Position numbers and translations under genes: made by a program | Part shown: positions 1 to 11,806 of the stretch, in pieces | Layout of the letters: the number at the start of each line of letters is the position of its first letter | Position numbering within the stretch: position 1 is the first letter of the stretch | NCBI GenBank assembly: GCA_964035795.1 | Contig: OZ038321.1 | Location: 9,069,446-9,133,445 of the forward strand | DNA from: Pterobdella sp. o SKG-2022 | Taxonomy: Eukaryota > Annelida > Clitellata > Hirudinida > Piscicolidae | DNA length: 64,000 bases | Reading direction: 5' to 3' | Notes under the pieces: model-generated | What the model was told of the DNA's origin: nothing | Databases searched by the model: none | Seen by the model: only the letters and a program-made list of their open reading frames with translations

Positions 1-69
1 AGTTTATCTATAATAGTGTTAACCAGTAACAAAGGCTGATTTCAGTCAGCGCATAACCTATTAAGCTGA

Positions 70-650
70 TAAAGCCGCAACTAATTTAATAATAATAATA
101 ATAATTAGTTATTTGTATAGCGCCTTTTACGCGTCTTTCAAAGGCGCTCTGCAGTGAACTGCTTGAAAAAATAGGTTTTTAAGTTTCTAAGAAAAATAAG
201 ATAGGAAGAAGATTTAAGATTAGGAAGAAGAGAGTTCCAGAGAAGTGGAGCAGAAAAAGAAAAAGCAGATTTAGCATAGGAGTGAGAGAGAAAGAGATAA
301 TGAAAAGTTGAGAACGAGTAGAGGGCCTTAGGCCGGCACGTTTAAAAGTTAGTAAGAGGTTAGAAAGATCGGAAGGCGAAAAAGAATGAGAAATTTTTTA
401 CATGAGAGTACAGTTTTTGAAGGAAAAGTGAAAATGAGGAGGTAGCCAGTATAGATCGACAAGAGAGAGAGATATATGGGAGAATTTAGGAGTATGAGAG
501 ACCAGGCGTGCAGCAGAGTTGAAAGCTTTAAATAGAGGGTAGAGAGTAGGTTTGGAAAAGATTAAAGTACAAAGAGTTGCAGTAATCAAGTCAGGAAAGA
601 ACAAGAGAGCAGACAAGAATCAAGAGAGATAACTCTATTCAGGGTTCATA
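70..650 (-). mobile_element. L2/CR1-like LINE, 3' part
   Basis: A minus-strand reading frame at 398-616 contains NSAARLVSHTPKFSHIS followed by LYWLPPHFHFSFK, which is the well-known C-terminal block of L2/CR1-type reverse transcriptases (asn-ser-ala-ala-arg-leu, then an HWLP-like box). Downstream on the minus strand the sequence runs into a short 3' end reading GGCGCTATACAAATAA and then an ATT-rich tail at about 85-105. The same 3' segment recurs at 32640-32730. The element is 5'-truncated and no open RT core remains, so it is a dead copy. The exact borders are uncertain. Confidence 0.7.
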
Positions 651-2823
651 TCTGGTTTCAAACCAACTTCCCGTTGTACTATGTTTGCAATAAATTAAAT
701 TTTAGGAAGCGCTTTTCAACATCATAATGGTTATATATTTAACTCCACCATAATCACCTATAAACTCTCCAATGTCTAAAACGTTTTGAAATAATTAAAT
801 GATAATAACTGTAGATTCCTTATACATTGTTTAGACATTTCCTTTTGATACAATTTAGAATAATAAATTCCCGTTATTTTGAAACTTTGATTAATATGGA
901 TGAAAGGTGCGCAACGAAGCAGAGCTTTTACGAAGTGATTTCAACAGCAGAGTGAGTCAGGTTCTCTTCAACTCCATGTTTTCTTGTTATTACTCCGTTT
1001 GCGTGCCTCTTTGTTTCTCTCAGGTATTCCAGAGGTTTTTTATTAGATATGTCAAAAATACTTATGATTTTCTAAAATAATAAAAATATTTTACATAAGT
1101 TTTAGTCATCAGTAGTAAGGGCGTATGATAAGAAAAGTAAATGGAGATCAAGCAATTTATGTCAAAACTTGTTTTGTGGTTATCAACTATAAAAAGTTCA
1201 CATCAGAATTTCGGAGTTGTTAAACTGCATAAAATATTGAAAATTATATTTGTGCTGTGAAGTAGTTGACTTCATTTTCTAAAGCGTATGTAAAAAAAAT
1301 TCGAAAACTAGCTTATCCATGTATATGAAGCAGTAATATATGATGGTTGTTTGACTTAATTATTTGTTTGGCATGCGCGTAGAACTTTGGAGGAAATCCT
1401 GATGGGTGTTGGGTGAGTTAGTTATCTGCTTACATCGTCTGTGCTTGTTGTTCCTTTATTTGAATAATTAATTTAACGCTAGTAATTAATTTATTTGATA
1501 AGTTTAACATTTATGAAATATTCAAAATGTTTTTTTTGTTTTAAATATCCAAATCGTTTTTTTTTTATGCTTTTAAGTTTTTTTTTTTTTTGATTTACTT
1601 TTAGCCTCATTTACAATGAAGCTTAACAAAAAAATATTAAACACTGAATAGAAAAGTCGATACAAAATGGTAGATAATATAAATATAAAATCACCCCTCA
1701 GAGCACTTTGTACTACAACCCGTGGTGGACAGGCCAGTTGATGGTTCTAGTGTGGCTTGGCTTCTTGAGTCTTTTTGCCAATCATTTTCTCTCCATTTCT
1801 TATCTTGACACACTGCATAGATGTTCTTGTCATTTGGGAAACTGGAGCAAAATCGATTCAAAAAATTCGCCACATACAGTTTTTACAGCGTATGATTAAC
1901 ATTTAACATGAATATTTTGAAAACGTTCAGAAAATCCTTTTATTTTGTTGTTCGTGATTTTTTCTAAAGATACCAACGCATACATGTTTTACATTAGAAC
2001 TTTTGATTGACCTACTAGGTGGAGTGAGCTGCAGTTGTGGGTACAGGACTCCACAGTGAAGCACGTCAAAGGCCTTTTCAGGGCTCGTGGCATCTCCAAT
2101 GCTGCAGAGCCTGGTAACAGCATGCACGAGCGATTCTATGTTGGAACTTTTTATATTATTACTATATGAATCTTTTATACACGTGATTACAATTGGCAGA
2201 GAATTTTTAATAAGCCGAAGAGAATGACGAATGTAATGTTATGGAGCACATCGTTCTTGGTTGGCAACGAGTTCTTGAATCTTTTGTGGACCTCTCACTG
2301 GGACAACCTCTTTACACTCGTTCTTCTCATTTTTCCCAATTACTATGTTCTTTTTAAGCAAAACAGAAACAAGCTCATTTTAGACAAAATCTACAAATAA
2401 ATTCTACATTTCCAGAATTTTTATAGTCGTCAAGTTCGATAGAACGATTAATTACTTTTTTGGTTAATAGTATGGCTAAAATAGTTTTGAGTTTCAATTA
2501 TGATTTTATCGTAAGCTTAGTGTTCAGTTGAATGTTTAAAGGCCACCATGGCTGACTCATAGGTAAGAATTGAGAGAAATCTAATCGAATAAAAGATAAA
2601 GCTTAGGTTCGGTCCCTATAATATTTCTTTCCACCCAATACAGTGTTTTTCTTTAAATTGATTTTGGATTAATTTTTCAATACAAGTTTGATTTATAATA
2701 AAAATCTCAATAACAATTTATTGTTAAAATTATAATTAAATTTTCATATGGAATGATGGTGCATCAAATATGAAACTACAACGCAACGTAGATATCATCA
2801 AATAATTAATTACAATACGCAAC
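651..2823. other. AT-rich intergenic stretch, no gene recognised
   Basis: I see no supportable gene. Two more complex patches, at about 1690-1870 and 1990-2130, have richer base composition than their surroundings and short open frames on both strands, but no splice context and no recognisable family. They may be decayed repeat remnants. The rest is AT-rich with homopolymer runs. Confidence 0.4.
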
Positions 2824-2932
2824 CACAAAGGCTTATGTGAAAACGAAGCTTTTCGAAAGCATAAATAACGATGTTAAGTACTTGCCGAAGGCTCTGCTTA
2901 CGAGAAGCTCAATTTTCAAATGAACCTTTGTG
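2824..2932. repeat. Foldback element 1
   Basis: The left arm (2824-2859) begins CACAAAGGCTTATGTGAAAA and continues into an AAGCTTTTCG block. The reverse complement of 2901-2932 reads CACAAAGGTTCATTTGAAAA and then a GAGCTTCTCG block. The arms are imperfect inverted copies around a loop of about 40 bases. No coding capacity is present. It resembles the foldback at 3220-3360 in size and in the AGCTTTTCG-like motif. Confidence 0.6.
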
Positions 2933-3219
2933 TCTAGTATAACTAACTTGTGATGAATTTGTTTTAAAATGCTTTTGAGAATGATAATTTTTGGTTCAAT
3001 AATTCAAGTTGATATAAAATATTTCAAATGCAATTAATTACCAAGAAATAATTTCTATCAAGCCATTAAATGTCCATCAAATATCTAGTCAAACTTTGAT
3101 CAAAATATCCAATGTAAATGGCTATTAAAACTAAAATGAATTAATAATTAATCTATGCAAAGTTCATCGTTGATGTCATTACTCAATTTTCAATCAGAAA
3201 AATGAAAAATTTATGAATA

Positions 3220-3360
3220 GTAAAAACGAAAATATTTGAATTTTTCATTTTGACGGAGCTTTTCGATATATCCTATATCATCATCAGGTAAGTAATTTTC
3301 GATATAAAATATATGGAAAAGCTCCGTCAAAATAAAAAATTCAAATATTGTCGTGTTTTA
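3220..3360. repeat. Foldback element 2 with ~60-base arms
   Basis: Positions 3220-3279 and the reverse complement of 3301-3360 align almost throughout. Both carry AATATTTGAATTTTT and TTTTGACGGAGCTTTTC, with only scattered mismatches. The loop is about 21 bases and contains ATCATCAGGTAAGTA. It has no coding capacity and looks like a MITE or foldback element. It lies just beyond the 3' end of the antiporter gene. Confidence 0.8.
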
Positions 3361-3522
3361 ATGATTCACAATTTTGAGGATAATTAAACATTTGTCAAAA
3401 GGTATTTAAAAATTATACATTTGAATACTGAAATCACACGAGGATCATTGTCGTAACCGAGAATTAACATAAATATCATAATTTGAAAGTCATAATAAAA
3501 TCAAATGACAAAATAATGGAAA

Positions 3523-6500
3523 CTAGAGGGGTGTTACAACTTTGATTTCATTATTAATGTTACTGTTGTTATTGGCGAATGTACTGCCAGAGGTTGTGAC
3601 GGTGTTGTCATTAAGGTCATTTTCATCTCTATTGATCACATTAATATCTCCAGAGTGACGCAACTCGCTGTTCATACCATTTATCATATTTTGAGAATTT
3701 CTATTTAGAAGACGTGGTCCCAATTTAGTGATGAGGATCGCTCCCAAAGGAGCGGTTGCCACAATGCTCAAAACTGCGATAGTCACCACCTTCAACATTT
3801 TATAGATAAATAAGTACTGTGTAACCTAAGGTACCTTATAAAAATAAGGTAAAATAAAATTAGAATAGGGATATGATCAGTTGCGGATTCCAGTGCAAAC
3901 AAAAAACTTCCAAAAAATAACGGATTTTAAAACGCACATAGGTACAGAAGACTGAACAACGAGCTCGAAAGAAAATCTAATAAAGTAAAAGGAGTGGTTC
4001 AGAGATCGATGTCCGAAAATTGAAAAGCTAGAAAAAAAAGGTCAACTAGATATCATGTACCACTAAGTTAAAGCTCTAGCCCTGTCAGCAAAAGTAGTGA
4101 GAAAATGAAGTTGGTTGCTTTTCCGAGTGTAGAGAAATACTCTTACTAATCAGATACAGTAAAAAATGGAAAACATAAATTTCACTTTATTTTTTAAGTT
4201 AGAAACTCCCGGCTAGGTAGGTTAGAGACAATTAATAAATTGTAGACAGAGATGCAGTAAGAAAATCTTGGTTACTATCTACAAATGCATTACAGCATTA
4301 TAAAGGCACCAACTGTAAAAGCAGGCTCCAACTCATCTCCACTTTTGCCCAGCCTTCGAGCCTTGTCTAGTGCCATACCTCCTATCGCTGCCTGAATGAT
4401 AACAAATATGAATTCAAAAAATAATTATATTTAATAATATTTCATTGAATTATACAGTTGGGAATTTTAACAAGTACAACCTCATCATAGATCATTAGTC
4501 TAGACTAAGGTGGTACTTATCAGAAATTTTAGTGTTTGAAGAAATTTGTTTCTATAAAATTTTCATTTTTAAAAAAATAAACAAAAAACTATTGAAAATG
4601 AAAAAAATACAACCGATGCCTCTAAAAAAAGTTTAAAATTCCATTGAAGCAGATTCAAACCTGTACTGTGGCTTTAGGCAACCAGGCAATAGTTATGAAA
4701 CTTTTTTCTTTCAGAGACAATTTGTTTCCAAATACAACAACAAACGTTGTCAACATACGAACAAGCAAACATACCACCAACACTAATAGCCCTTTTCCCA
4801 ACATTGCACCACTCATTTTGCTCAAATCCATTTCTGCACCTATTAACACAAACAAGAAGGGTTTAACTAACGTCCAAAACATCTCCAAAACCTCTGAAAG
4901 TTTTACCTGCAATTAGAAATGTTTCAATAACACCATGATGTTCGATCAAGACATGATTAACTTCAAACAGCAAATGCAACTACATGAAGACACCTCAAAA
5001 CCGCGCTTTAAAATTTTTCTCAAACTTAGAGGTCGTAAAATTTCAACTAATTTACTGAGAAGTTTGAAATTTGGGTGTTTAACTGTAACAATTACATTAA
5101 TCACAATTGTAAACCTGAGCATTGTCAATTTCTCTCTTCCATCCAAGCATGGCTACAAAACCCAGTACTATGGCTGCAATTGGGCCGATGCCTCCCAAGT
5201 CCAAGTGAGCACTCAAAAACAATCCCGTCATGCCTTCAATGATTCACAATTATCTTAAGAAAACTTCAAGTAGACGTGTAATAAGCTATGCTATACATTT
5301 TTAGAAAGATTCAGTTGATAATTTGTTTGACAATCATATGGGCAGTTTAAAGGAAGTCCAACCTGCCAACAAGAGTAAGCACGCTCTCGTCTCTACTTTT
5401 TTTTCCTTTTCAATAATTTAGTTAATGAAATAAATACCGCACTGACATTTAAAAAATCTGTTAATGAAAAATGATTCAATGAAAAATGAATGCCTAACAT
5501 GTTTGCTGGGTGGAATCCTCCAAAACACTAGGGCAACTACACCCCCATACACTATTCCTATTAACAATTCTAATGGAGATTTCAACGACAACCATACAAT
5601 GTTGCCTGCAATAATGTAAGAAGAATCTTCAATTATTTGGAATATTAATAGTGAATCACGAAGTAAAGAGCTCGTAGATTGGTAAAAGATTTTTATATAA
5701 AAATAAAGGATTGAAAGCTTCTTGGAATAAAATAAACTCCAAAAAAAGTGTTCATTTGAATATATATAAATGAATGATTTCTCGCAGAAATATTGTTGGA
5801 AAAAATATAATCAAAAATGTTCAACAAAAATTAGCGCATTTCACCAGATCCAAAAGTGTAGCCCAAGAAGATGCCGAAGAGAGTGATTGCAAAGACGTCG
5901 TCAATACTCGATGCTGCAATAACCTGTATAATATCGTGTTAAACAACATATTCTTATCTTTAAAAATAAAAAAAATAAATTTTTATATAGTTTCAATAAT
6001 ATAAAATTTTGTTACAAAATGAGAATATATAAACAATTTGAATTTAGAAGTGGAACCAATGTTGGAATGCCTTTGTCGACTCCATATCCTTGGCTTGACA
6101 AGTGCAGCAGACAAGGCACCACCACCGCAGGCGAAACTGCTCCCAACACACTCCTGCATAGAAATCAAAATATTTATTAATTTTTATTGGAAATAAATGG
6201 GGATATACAACAAAGAAGGTCATCATAAACCCGAATTCCTCAAAAAAAATGAACAAATTTCACGTCGTTTTCACAATTTTTTGAAATAAATTGTTATTAA
6301 CATGTATATTTACAGTTTACAAATTTTAATTTAACAGTTACAAATTTTAAAGTTTGGGCTGCATAGATTGATGTATAAAAATTTTCTCATATCAGATTTA
6401 ACTGGAGAAACCTTCGACATATTGTTGTTTAAAAGTTTCTATTCGAATGTTGCTATTTAAGCTATTACATAGACTACAGCCAATTGGTGATTGTTTGCAG

Positions 6501-9500
6501 TGTGCTGTATTACTATTGCTTGAACCAACAAAAAAACAAAGAGCAGGTGCGCGTATTAATTTTACGTTGTTTTTAAATGAACGTGTTTTTCCCCTAAAAC
6601 AATATCTAATCAACTCAGTTCACCAACTAACATTTCCAAAAATATTTTTCACACTTAATTTTTTCATTTCAGTTTGTTGAATCATAGTTTCATGAAAGTT
6701 GAATTAAAAACTAAATTAATAGATTATCATTATCATCACTCTGTTCATACAGCATTTTTCTAAGCAAAGCATATGGCGGGCAAAAACAAGTATTTCATTA
6801 ATTATGTATACGATCATTTCAACGTAAAAATATTTTATTTCTACTGAATTTTACTCATTCAACTGTATGAGTTTGCGATCAACTTATGTATGAATTTAGT
6901 TAAGATATCAAAGTATTTACTGTTTATTACTTTATTAACTTTATAGAGACATCTTAATTTACTTATAAATAATATTTTAAAAAATTTTAACGTCGACTTT
7001 AGTAAATTTATTGAGCAAAAAAACAGCTATAATTTTCCATAAGTTTAGCCTCATCATAAAAGATTAGCGAAAAAAATTATTTAGTAAGAATTTTTCCTTG
7101 CTATAGTTTTGGGCCTATTCAAATTATGTGGTCTAAAAACTCTTGAAACTTGTGCCGTTATAATCACACAAGTAATTTTATTGTATTTCGTGGCATCATT
7201 TGGAATTTTTCTATTTGAAATATGTTTTTGCTATTTTGAAATAATTTGTTTTGTTTGAAGAAATCTAATAACGCAATGTGAAATTTTAGACCAATGCACG
7301 CTTTCAACATAAGTATATTCTGTAATGTAATGCGGTATTTATAAAGCGCTTTTCCTTATAGATCAAAGCGCTTGCTACAAATTTAATGTAGCGAAAACAC
7401 ACTGTGGAACAGGTCCTAATTGTCGGCCCACGCGGGATCGAACCCGGTATCTTTAGGTAATTAGTATAATACTCTACCAGCTGAGCTACACGAGCCAACA
7501 TAACCTAACTTTTCCAATACCTCAATGACTCCATTCAACTCCACACTACTTCGAAAAATTTTAAGCCTTGCTAATTTTTTATGACATTAATAGGCATTAA
7601 AATTTTTTAAAGAGTTGAAACCTCATCATCATCATCAACCCAGTGAAAGAACCCACCTTCTCGTGATGCCGGGTGTGCACTCCAACAAGAGTGTTGAAGA
7701 GGTTCTAAACCACGTCAGCTTCCGACCACAAAGCATTTCGAAAATTCATCCATCATTTTTCACTGCTCACCAAAAGTCACATACAACTCAAAGCTACAAG
7801 TTTCTTTGAGTACTCGCTCCAAGGAGTGTCGGAAGAGTCTTTGGAAGTTGGTGCTCAACAACAACAACAACAATAACAATCATCATCATCAACTGAAATC
7901 TCAAAATTTTATATTATCCCAACATAATTCTATTTCTTTAGTCGACAATATTTTATTAAAAAAAAATTTAAAAACTTCATTTTTTTTAAATGCTGAAATC
8001 TAGTGAAGCCGAATTTGTATGGGCTTGGATTTTTGAATGCCTACCTGAATTCATTTAATTTGAATAAAAACATACCCTAAAATAAGACCATACGTCCAAG
8101 AAAGATTGAGAAGGAACTTTGAAACCAGAGTGGCAGTAGTGATCTCCATGAGACAAGGCATGAAAGCCAGTCGGATGACTCCACATGAAAGCCGCCTCAG
8201 AGCTGTTGGGTCCAGACCCATTCCTGCTCGTATCATTATCACTACTAATGCTGTGTTTCTGTGTGTTCAAGTATATGTTTATGATTATTTATTATATTTC
8301 ACATTACTAAAATCCTATATCCTGAATGACGTCTCTCAAATGAGCTAGTAACACATAATATCACTCAAACTAGTTTCTCTTTAGCTGTTATTAAGTTATA
8401 TCATATATATTTTTATAAAAACTGAATTTTTGAAATGCATTTTTTTATATTTTTAACAAATCATCATTCGCAAAAAATGATACAGCTTCAAATTTCCAAA
8501 ATCATACAAATTTCAAAGTAGTTAATTTAGGCTAACGAAATAGCATATTAAACCTATAAACATAGTTAACACATCATCGTTTTACGTCCGTCTCCATGCT
8601 AGCAGAGGTTGGACGGGGTCTCATAATGGCTCTTCTCCCCACTTAACAGTCTTGGGCTAGTTTAGGCTTGAGTTTCACTTTTCTAAGGTCATTGCTTACT
8701 ACTTGGAACTATGTTTTTCTTGGTCTTGCTTTTTCTCTTTCACCCTCTGCCTCGACATATCTGCAAGCATTCATCCTCATAACGTGTCCAAATCACCTCA
8801 GTCTATTTCTGTGTAACATTTCAGTGATGTCTGGAATTACCAGTCTTCTGATGATCTGCCATCCTTTAAGCTTACATTGCTCATCCACCTGATCATCATC
8901 TTATCAGCTCTGAAAATTCAAGTAATATCTTCCTCCTTAAGAGGCCAGGTCTCTTTAGCATAAACCATAACACTTCTGACGCAAGCAGCATATAAACGTC
9001 TTTTTTTCTAAGCGAAATGATCCGACTGGCTAACAGTGGTAACGATACCCTAAAACTCTAACAACCAGACCTTAAACGGACAATAGTACTAGCTTTAGCT
9101 CCACCTCCAGCACTAATCATATCTCCTATATAACAGAATTAGTTAACCACTTCATATTTATTTCCATTAAGTTCAACGGCCTTATAATCAACAATACGCC
9201 TTACATTTGAAGTTTATGGCAAAAGCCAGTTTGCTTTTTAGACCTCTACAACGTTTTTGGACCCAGTGGTTACATAGAGTGCAAAGTATAGAGTTGATGC
9301 CAACACCTTTGAAACACACTCCACAAGAGTGTTTTCCAGACTGAAAACTTGGACCTTGGTTAAGAGCACTGACCATGAACTTAGTTTTTTTCATGTTCAC
9401 TTTAAGCCCCTTGCTTTCAATACTGTTTTTCCAAGCACAGTAAATATCTTCTAACTCTTTCAGGCTTTTAGCAATTATCACTAAGTCATCAGCATACAGC

Positions 9501-11497
9501 AATTTGCCCACGGACCTATGTCTGCATTCTCTGGATAGTGCTTCTAGAACAATGATGACGAGCAAAGAACTCGGTCTAGAACCTTGGTGGACTCTAACCT
9601 TTACACTAAACTTGTTACCCAGAACATTATTTATTCTAAAACTACTCTTGCTACTTGAATAAAATCACTCTCGTATTCCAGTCTTCAGGTATTCTACGGT
9701 TGTTTATGATACCATGGAAAAAATCTGTCATACAGCCAATGCCTAACTCACCGGAAGCTTACAACATTGCTGCAACAACCCCAGAGCTACCAGGTGCTTT
9801 TCCATACTTCATTCTGCCAAAGCTCTTCTCACTATTCTAACTTCTATTTAAGGCCGCAATCCAATTGTTGGATCATTAATTGCTAGTAACTCCTTATACC
9901 AATCAAAATCCTCATTCAGCAGACGCTCAGTGTTCTTGCCATGCAAGTAGTTTTTTTTGGTCTGTAACAGCTAAGTGCCCTTTGCCATTTTTAACACAAT
10001 TCTCTCTAATGACATCATGGTTAGCTGCCCACATTTGCTTTGCTATTTTGAACACTTCTTTGTCCTCCCTGCTTAGAACTTCACCAAACCTTACCTACTC
10101 AGCCACTCTTTTAGCATCGTATACGACTCTCTTGACAGCTTTCTTAGCTCGTAGATATTCGTTTTCACTACCACCGTTTTGCTAAAATTTCAAGCTGCGC
10201 GCCGTAGCAACAGTATCATTCCATCACCATGTGAGTCTATGTATGGGCAAATCTTTTGTTCAGTCACATACGGTATTAGCTGATTCCAACAAATCTGCTT
10301 CAAGTGACTTTCACATGTTTTCGAAACTACCACTTTTATATATTGTAAGTGATTCATCACTAAACTGGGCTTCGAATTAATTTCTAATTAAAGTCTCTCG
10401 CAATATCCACACTCCTTTTTGGGACATAAATTTTTGTATAATTTTTCATGGGTCCCATTAATATGTCACACAGTAGCAATTGATGCTGTTGCACAACCTC
10501 TTCCTTTGGCACCACTTTTACATCTTTGGCAAATTTCCTGTCTTTCCTCTTGAACATAATATAGTCAATCTGGGTTCTAACAGTACCGGAAAACTATATT
10601 ACTAGCCTGCTATCTCTTTTCTTGAAAAACGTATTACAAACACACATATCTCAAGCTGCACTTAGCTCAAGGATTCTTTCACCTTTCTGCTTTCTAGGCC
10701 CATATCAAAAACGACCATGAAGACCCTCATAGCCATTATTGACACACTCACATGCCAATTTACTTCACCACCCAAAATCCCAATTTCGTTCTCATCTAGT
10801 GTGGATACAAAAGAAATTGAAAGCTCAAAGAATTTATCTTAATAACAACTAAAATATGGAACAGGCATTAATCGTGTAATAAAAAAAGATTATACTGGAT
10901 ACCTTCGAATCATTAACTGAAAAAGATTGATGTTCTAATCAAAAAAAAGGAAATTAATTGTGGAAAAAGCGTTGAACCTGAAAAATGAGGACCAATCAGG
11001 ATCTAGAGTTTGATCAATTTGAAGTTGAGGGATGTTTCTGCATACACAACCAGCTATAATCATACCTATTACAAAAAAAACGTAATTTTTTGAAAGTATA
11101 TTTTATTATATAATATGACTATGTATAGATTAAGAATAATTATTTAGCGATAGGAATTTTATCATTGGTATATATTGTTTTAGTGTTCTGAATAACTATT
11201 ACAAAAGTTACCAAATAGATCAGGCAAATGCAGTATTTCAGAAATTTCTCCGCAATAAACGCTGAATACATATAAAAGAAAAAGAGAGAAAAAGTTACTA
11301 GGAGGAAAAATGCAAGAGCCACAAATTCCCCATGTAAAAAGAAATATAAAAATGAATATTAAAGGTTTTACAAGAAATATTCTCATTTTTTTTAAGGTTC
11401 TAATATAATTAATTTTTTTATTGGACCTATTAGTTTTAGTAGAGGAATGAATTTCAGAAACATCTACTACTAGTTGATTTCCACTGAAATTAGACAT
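3523..11497 (-). CDS. SLC9B2: SLC9B/NHA2-type sodium/proton antiporter
   Basis: Eleven coding exons on the minus strand: 11497-11212, 11065-10978, 8258-8076, 6153-6057, 5923-5845, 5605-5499, 5390-5363 (28 bases), 5233-5115, 4906-4661, 4391-4314 and about 3816-3523. All phases join, giving 534 residues against about 537 in human NHA2. The protein would exchange Na+ or Li+ for protons across a plasma, vesicular or mitochondrial membrane. Family blocks in order: LVVIMIRAGMGLDP; SVLGAVSPAVVVP; GYGVDKGIPTL; SSIDDVFAIT, with the ion-binding Asp226-Asp227 pair; PLELLIGIVYGG; FLFVLIGAEMDLS; Arg379 in a LLVRMLTTF segment; AWLPKATVQ; and a final transmembrane stretch SIVATAPLGAILITKLGPRLL with an Asn-rich tail. 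The acceptor of the last exon is ambiguous and several donors are non-consensus. Introns hold a SINE (7304-7500) and a LINE (8580-10830). The start is the first ATG, close to the divergent neighbour. SLC9B1 and SLC9B2 cannot be told apart for an invertebrate. Confidence 0.93.
7001..7076 (+). repeat. Hairpin-core interspersed repeat, copy 1
   Basis: This matches the core seen at 41761-41830: an ATTTATTGAGCAAAAA stretch, then GCTATAATTTT, AAGTTTAGCC and a TTAGCGAAAAA end. The stem is degraded here (CATAAG facing CTCATC). It lies in an intron of the antiporter gene on the strand opposite to transcription. Confidence 0.6.
7304..7500 (-). mobile_element. tRNA-derived SINE
   Basis: Read on the minus strand, the element starts at about 7500 with GGCTCGTGTAGCTCAGCTGG, which contains an RNA polymerase III A box (TAGCTCAGCTGG). 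A B box, GGGTTCGATCCC, lies about 35 bases further on. A non-tRNA body follows (GGGCCGACAATTAGGACC, TTCGCTACATTAAATTTG). The 3' end is AGCGCTTTATAAATACCGCA with a short repetitive tail. It is not a functional tRNA: the anticodon arm is AT-rich and does not close well, and the unit continues for about 130 bases beyond the acceptor position. A related, interrupted copy is at 51115-51390. Confidence 0.85.
7600..7890 (+). repeat. Unclassified repeat with CAT and CAA tracts
   Basis: This patch within the antiporter intron has more balanced composition than its surroundings, with an ATC tract at about 7624-7638 and an AAC/CAA run at about 7856-7880. It has short open frames but no splice context and no family I recognise. 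The 3' trinucleotide run suggests the end of a retroelement. I cannot classify it. Confidence 0.3.
8580..10830 (-). mobile_element. LINE relic (endonuclease/reverse transcriptase)
   Basis: The frame at 9188-9565 carries the catalytic LLYADDLVIIAKSLKELE box of a reverse transcriptase. It is followed by GLKVNMKKTKFMVS and then a cysteine motif (CGVC, then CTLCNHWVQKRC). Upstream on the minus strand (about 9780-9830) KYGKAPGSSGVVA matches the conserved linker just before the RT core, and the block extends to about 10830, where endonuclease-like fragments occur. Frameshifts and stops are frequent, so the copy is dead. The 3' end near 8585-8620 has a CATGGAGACGGACGTAAAACGATG-like terminus. It sits in the second intron of the antiporter gene, same orientation. 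Related pieces lie at 33735-34400, 53390-54290, 60060-61560 and 62740-63600. Confidence 0.85.
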
Positions 11498-11806
11498 TAT
11501 ACGTTAATTTTTTTTATCACAAAATCTTAGATTTTCTAGTTCTTCATTTTTGCAACACTAAAATGTCAGTAACCTTTAAATTATTTGAGAGTTGAAAATT
11601 CTAATTAGTATGCATTTTTAAATAATATAAAAACAAAATATTTTTAGAAATTATATTTTTTACTTTTAATTTTATAAATTTTTATTTAAAAATTCAAAAC
11701 TATAGCATAATTTTAGTAAAATTTTATTTGTTTTCTAAGATACTTTCCTTCACGTTGTTAATAATATTGAGAGCGTTACTTTGTCTAAATTCATTTCTAA
11801 GTCGAC
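11498..11806. promoter_or_regulatory. Head-to-head intergenic region, possible bidirectional promoter
   Basis: Only 309 bases separate the start codons of the minus-strand antiporter and the plus-strand ZC3H18 gene, so both 5' UTRs and their promoters must fit here or overlap. The stretch is very AT-rich with no clear CpG cluster. I see no unambiguous TATA or initiator element, so the call rests on arrangement alone. Confidence 0.5.

Noticed and set aside
4935..5258. 107-residue plus-strand open frame
   Set aside because: It lies opposite an antiporter exon whose minus-strand translation matches the family and joins in phase.
7436..7500. Functional tRNA gene
   Set aside because: A and B boxes are present, but the arms do not fold into a proper cloverleaf and the unit continues into a SINE body with a LINE-like tail.
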